Source: Chrysemys picta bellii (taxonomy: Eukaryota > Chordata > Testudines > Emydidae). From it: DNA of 64,000 nt. This document shows positions 62,541 to 64,000 of the stretch, piece after piece (position 1 is the stretch's first letter; each line of letters opens with the position of its first letter). The position numbers were made by a program, and so were the translations under genes. Under the pieces are notes generated by a model. That model was given only the letters and a program-made list of their open reading frames with translations, was not told the DNA's origin and did not search any database. Location of the stretch: NCBI RefSeq assembly GCF_011386835.1, contig NC_088809.1, forward strand, positions 20,675,567 through 20,739,566. The letters run 5' to 3'.

Positions 62541-62859
62541 GTGGAAATATCAATCAAGGGGCCCAAATTCTTCTCTGAGATGCACGCGAGGCCTGTGGAC
62601 CTCAGAGCCTGTTGCTTGTTTGGCCATGAGGGCAAACTTCGGCCTGACAAGATTCAAGCTGGAATTCTGCTTCCTCTTAATTGAAGCCAAATTTTCCAAG
62701 CGACTTTAATCCAGTCTCTATATTTCCATTCCCAAACCGGCTCAGTCCGTGTCAGTCGCCTGGCTTTGCACATGCAGCCAGCATTTGAGATATCCAGCTA
62801 CCCAGCCAAGCAAGTTGACTTCTATAGATTTGTATATAGATTCTCTTGCTAGTCCCTTT

Positions 62860-62975
62860 CCCCTGCCCTCGATCTGTGAGCTCCTGAGAGCAGACACCGT
62901 TCTGGGTCTCTGGAAAGCACCTAGCATCACAGGGCACTATCGTAAATAATACTAATAACAATACCTGATTTGATG
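62860..62975 (+). mobile_element. MIR/L2-like tail
   Basis: CTCGATCTGTGAGCTCCTGA, GAAAGCACCTAGCATCACAG and the AATAATACTAATAACAATAC end form the tail. 62541-62859 is unassigned. Confidence 0.65.
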
Positions 62976-63029
62976 GTGCCGTTGTCGACTGCAGGTTGAA
63001 AACAGGCAGTTTTGCACACGTCAGTTAGC

Positions 63030-63545
63030 GGCTGCTTGGCAATCAGACTGGCTTGGAAATGACTCAAGCAACAGAGCTCCCAGCAACTTTCTGGGGAGAG
63101 CATTTCGCTGGCTAATCAACATACCCATTAGGACAATCTCTCTGCCACTCAGCTCTGAGTCTCTCTTGCTCCCCGAGATGCAGTCCCACAAGGTCTCACG
63201 TTAGCCGCTTGCTTTTCAAATTGCTCTAAACGTTCCTCTTCCCCACCAAATAAGCTGGAATTTAATAACCCAGCGAAACCCTTGAAGAAAGCAAATGATG
63301 CCTTGAAAGGAAAATTGTTATTCCCCATCTGCTCCGACAACAACTTTCCCTGCATCGTCCGCCTAAACGCCTGCTTCCCCTGCTTAACAGAACGAGTAAT
63401 TAACAATGTTAATTTTAATCTCATTTGCTAATGAAGGCGCCCTAATTACACAATAATTGGCAATGGCAATAGCAGAAAACAGAAAATAAACCTCATGTAT
63501 GTAATTCACTTCAACTTCTTTCTAATTGCCTCTTCAAAACAGGCA
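63030..63545. other. Candidate conserved non-coding element
   Basis: A long repeat-free block with very dense homeodomain-type cores on both strands: GCTGGCTAATCAAC, GTAATTAACAATGTTAATTT, CTCATTTGCTAATGAAGG, CCTAATTACACAATAATTGG, CTTTCTAATTGCCTC. Also GAAACCCTTGAAGAAAGC and GGAAAATTGTTATTCC. The clearest enhancer-like block in the window. A 91-codon minus frame inside (63149-63424) has no domain. Confidence 0.5.
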
Positions 63546-63734
63546 CTGGCCCTCCATCATCAGTGGTGTCTTCAGGGGATTTTAGTAATAATGAGGAGTG
63601 GCTCCATGGAATAGGAGACCACTCCACGAAGAGGGGAGTCGGGGGGTTGCAGGCTCGTACATGGCTCCTTTCACCTCTGGCCTAAGCGGGGGTGTGATGA
63701 ATTCCCAGACTGCCAGATACAGAGTCACCGTCCC

Positions 63735-63785
63735 AGCTGGTGTAAGTCCGTGTTGCTCCATTCCAGCTGAGGATTTGGCCCATGA
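63735..63785. mobile_element. Fragment of fold-back repeat
   Basis: GTCCCAGCTGGTGTAAGTCC and CCAGCTGAGGATTTGGCCC are the two degenerate ends of the CAGCTGGTGTAAAT unit seen at 16330. Confidence 0.55.
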
Positions 63786-63844
63786 GAAACGGGAGCTCCC
63801 ATCCCAAACATCACCACTGCAAATCTGTTTGCTCTCCTGTAGCA

Positions 63845-64000
63845 TCTTTTGTCTGCGGATCTCAAAGCGTGTTTGGAGGCATTCATTTATCAAACCTTAA
63901 AACAACCTTGTGAAGTAGGAATGAACGTTCATGTTTTACTAATGGGGAACGCGGGGCCCAGAGAAATAAAGCAACTCGCCTCAGGTCACAGCGTAAGTCA
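63845..64000 (-). mobile_element. MIR CORE-SINE, reverse orientation, cut by window end
   Basis: GCGGATCTCAAAGCGTGTTT, CTTGTGAAGTAGGAATGAAC, ACTAATGGGGAACGCGGGGC and GCAACTCGCCTCAGGTCACA are the reversed 3' part and core of MIR. Confidence 0.88.

Overview
This window reads as nuclear DNA of a non-avian reptile, most likely a cryptodiran turtle. The main reason is the repeat content. CR1 retrotransposons occur in every age class, many with intact 3' tails ending in ATTCTATG- or TTCTTATG-type octamers. There is a tRNA-headed, CR1-tailed SINE of the Cry type, and there are many MIR-type CORE-SINEs, some with an L2-like tail. Several families of short DNA transposons (hAT-like with 8-base target duplications, PIF/Harbinger-like with TTA duplications) match what I recall from turtle genomes. 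The species assignment rests on recall of repeat families, not on a search. A crocodilian is the main alternative.

I found no protein-coding gene that I can support. The long open frames fall into three classes: remnants of CR1 or L2 reverse transcriptase; GC-rich DNA transposons that happen to be open on both strands; and frames with no recognisable domain. The window therefore looks intergenic or deep-intronic.

Layout. 1-10 kb: a broken CR1 (about 404-1525), several MIR copies, an LTR-like stretch near 5.4-5.8 kb and CR1 3' ends. 10-21 kb: CR1 pieces in both orientations, including the longest one (minus strand, 17.16-18.95 kb, endonuclease to reverse transcriptase), a perfect 3 x 53-base tandem repeat and AT-rich, TAAT-rich unique blocks. 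21-31 kb: Harbinger-like and hAT-like elements (one with a 41-base internal minisatellite), MIR copies and an L2 remnant. 31-45 kb: a solo-LTR-like unit (32.6-33.5 kb), two hAT-like elements with perfect 8-base target duplications, a full-length Harbinger-like element and a recent CR1. 45-56 kb: ancient repeats, the tRNA-CR1 SINE, an L2 remnant, an unusual inverted duplication around a fold-back hAT element (49.57-50.09 kb) and a half-kilobase ATCT microsatellite mosaic. 56-64 kb: old CR1 and LTR-like pieces, a MIR interrupted by two head-to-tail Harbinger-like elements, a second GC-rich hAT-like element and a TAAT-rich block near the end.

The stretches free of repeats repeatedly show the composition of vertebrate conserved non-coding elements: AT-rich DNA with TAAT/ATTA homeodomain-type cores, octamer-like ATGCAAAT and low CpG. 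If conservation confirms this, the window may be regulatory sequence around a developmental gene outside it. That is inference only. The least expected observations are the inverted duplication at 49.6-50.1 kb and a dispersed repeat family whose copies carry a hammerhead-ribozyme-like core.
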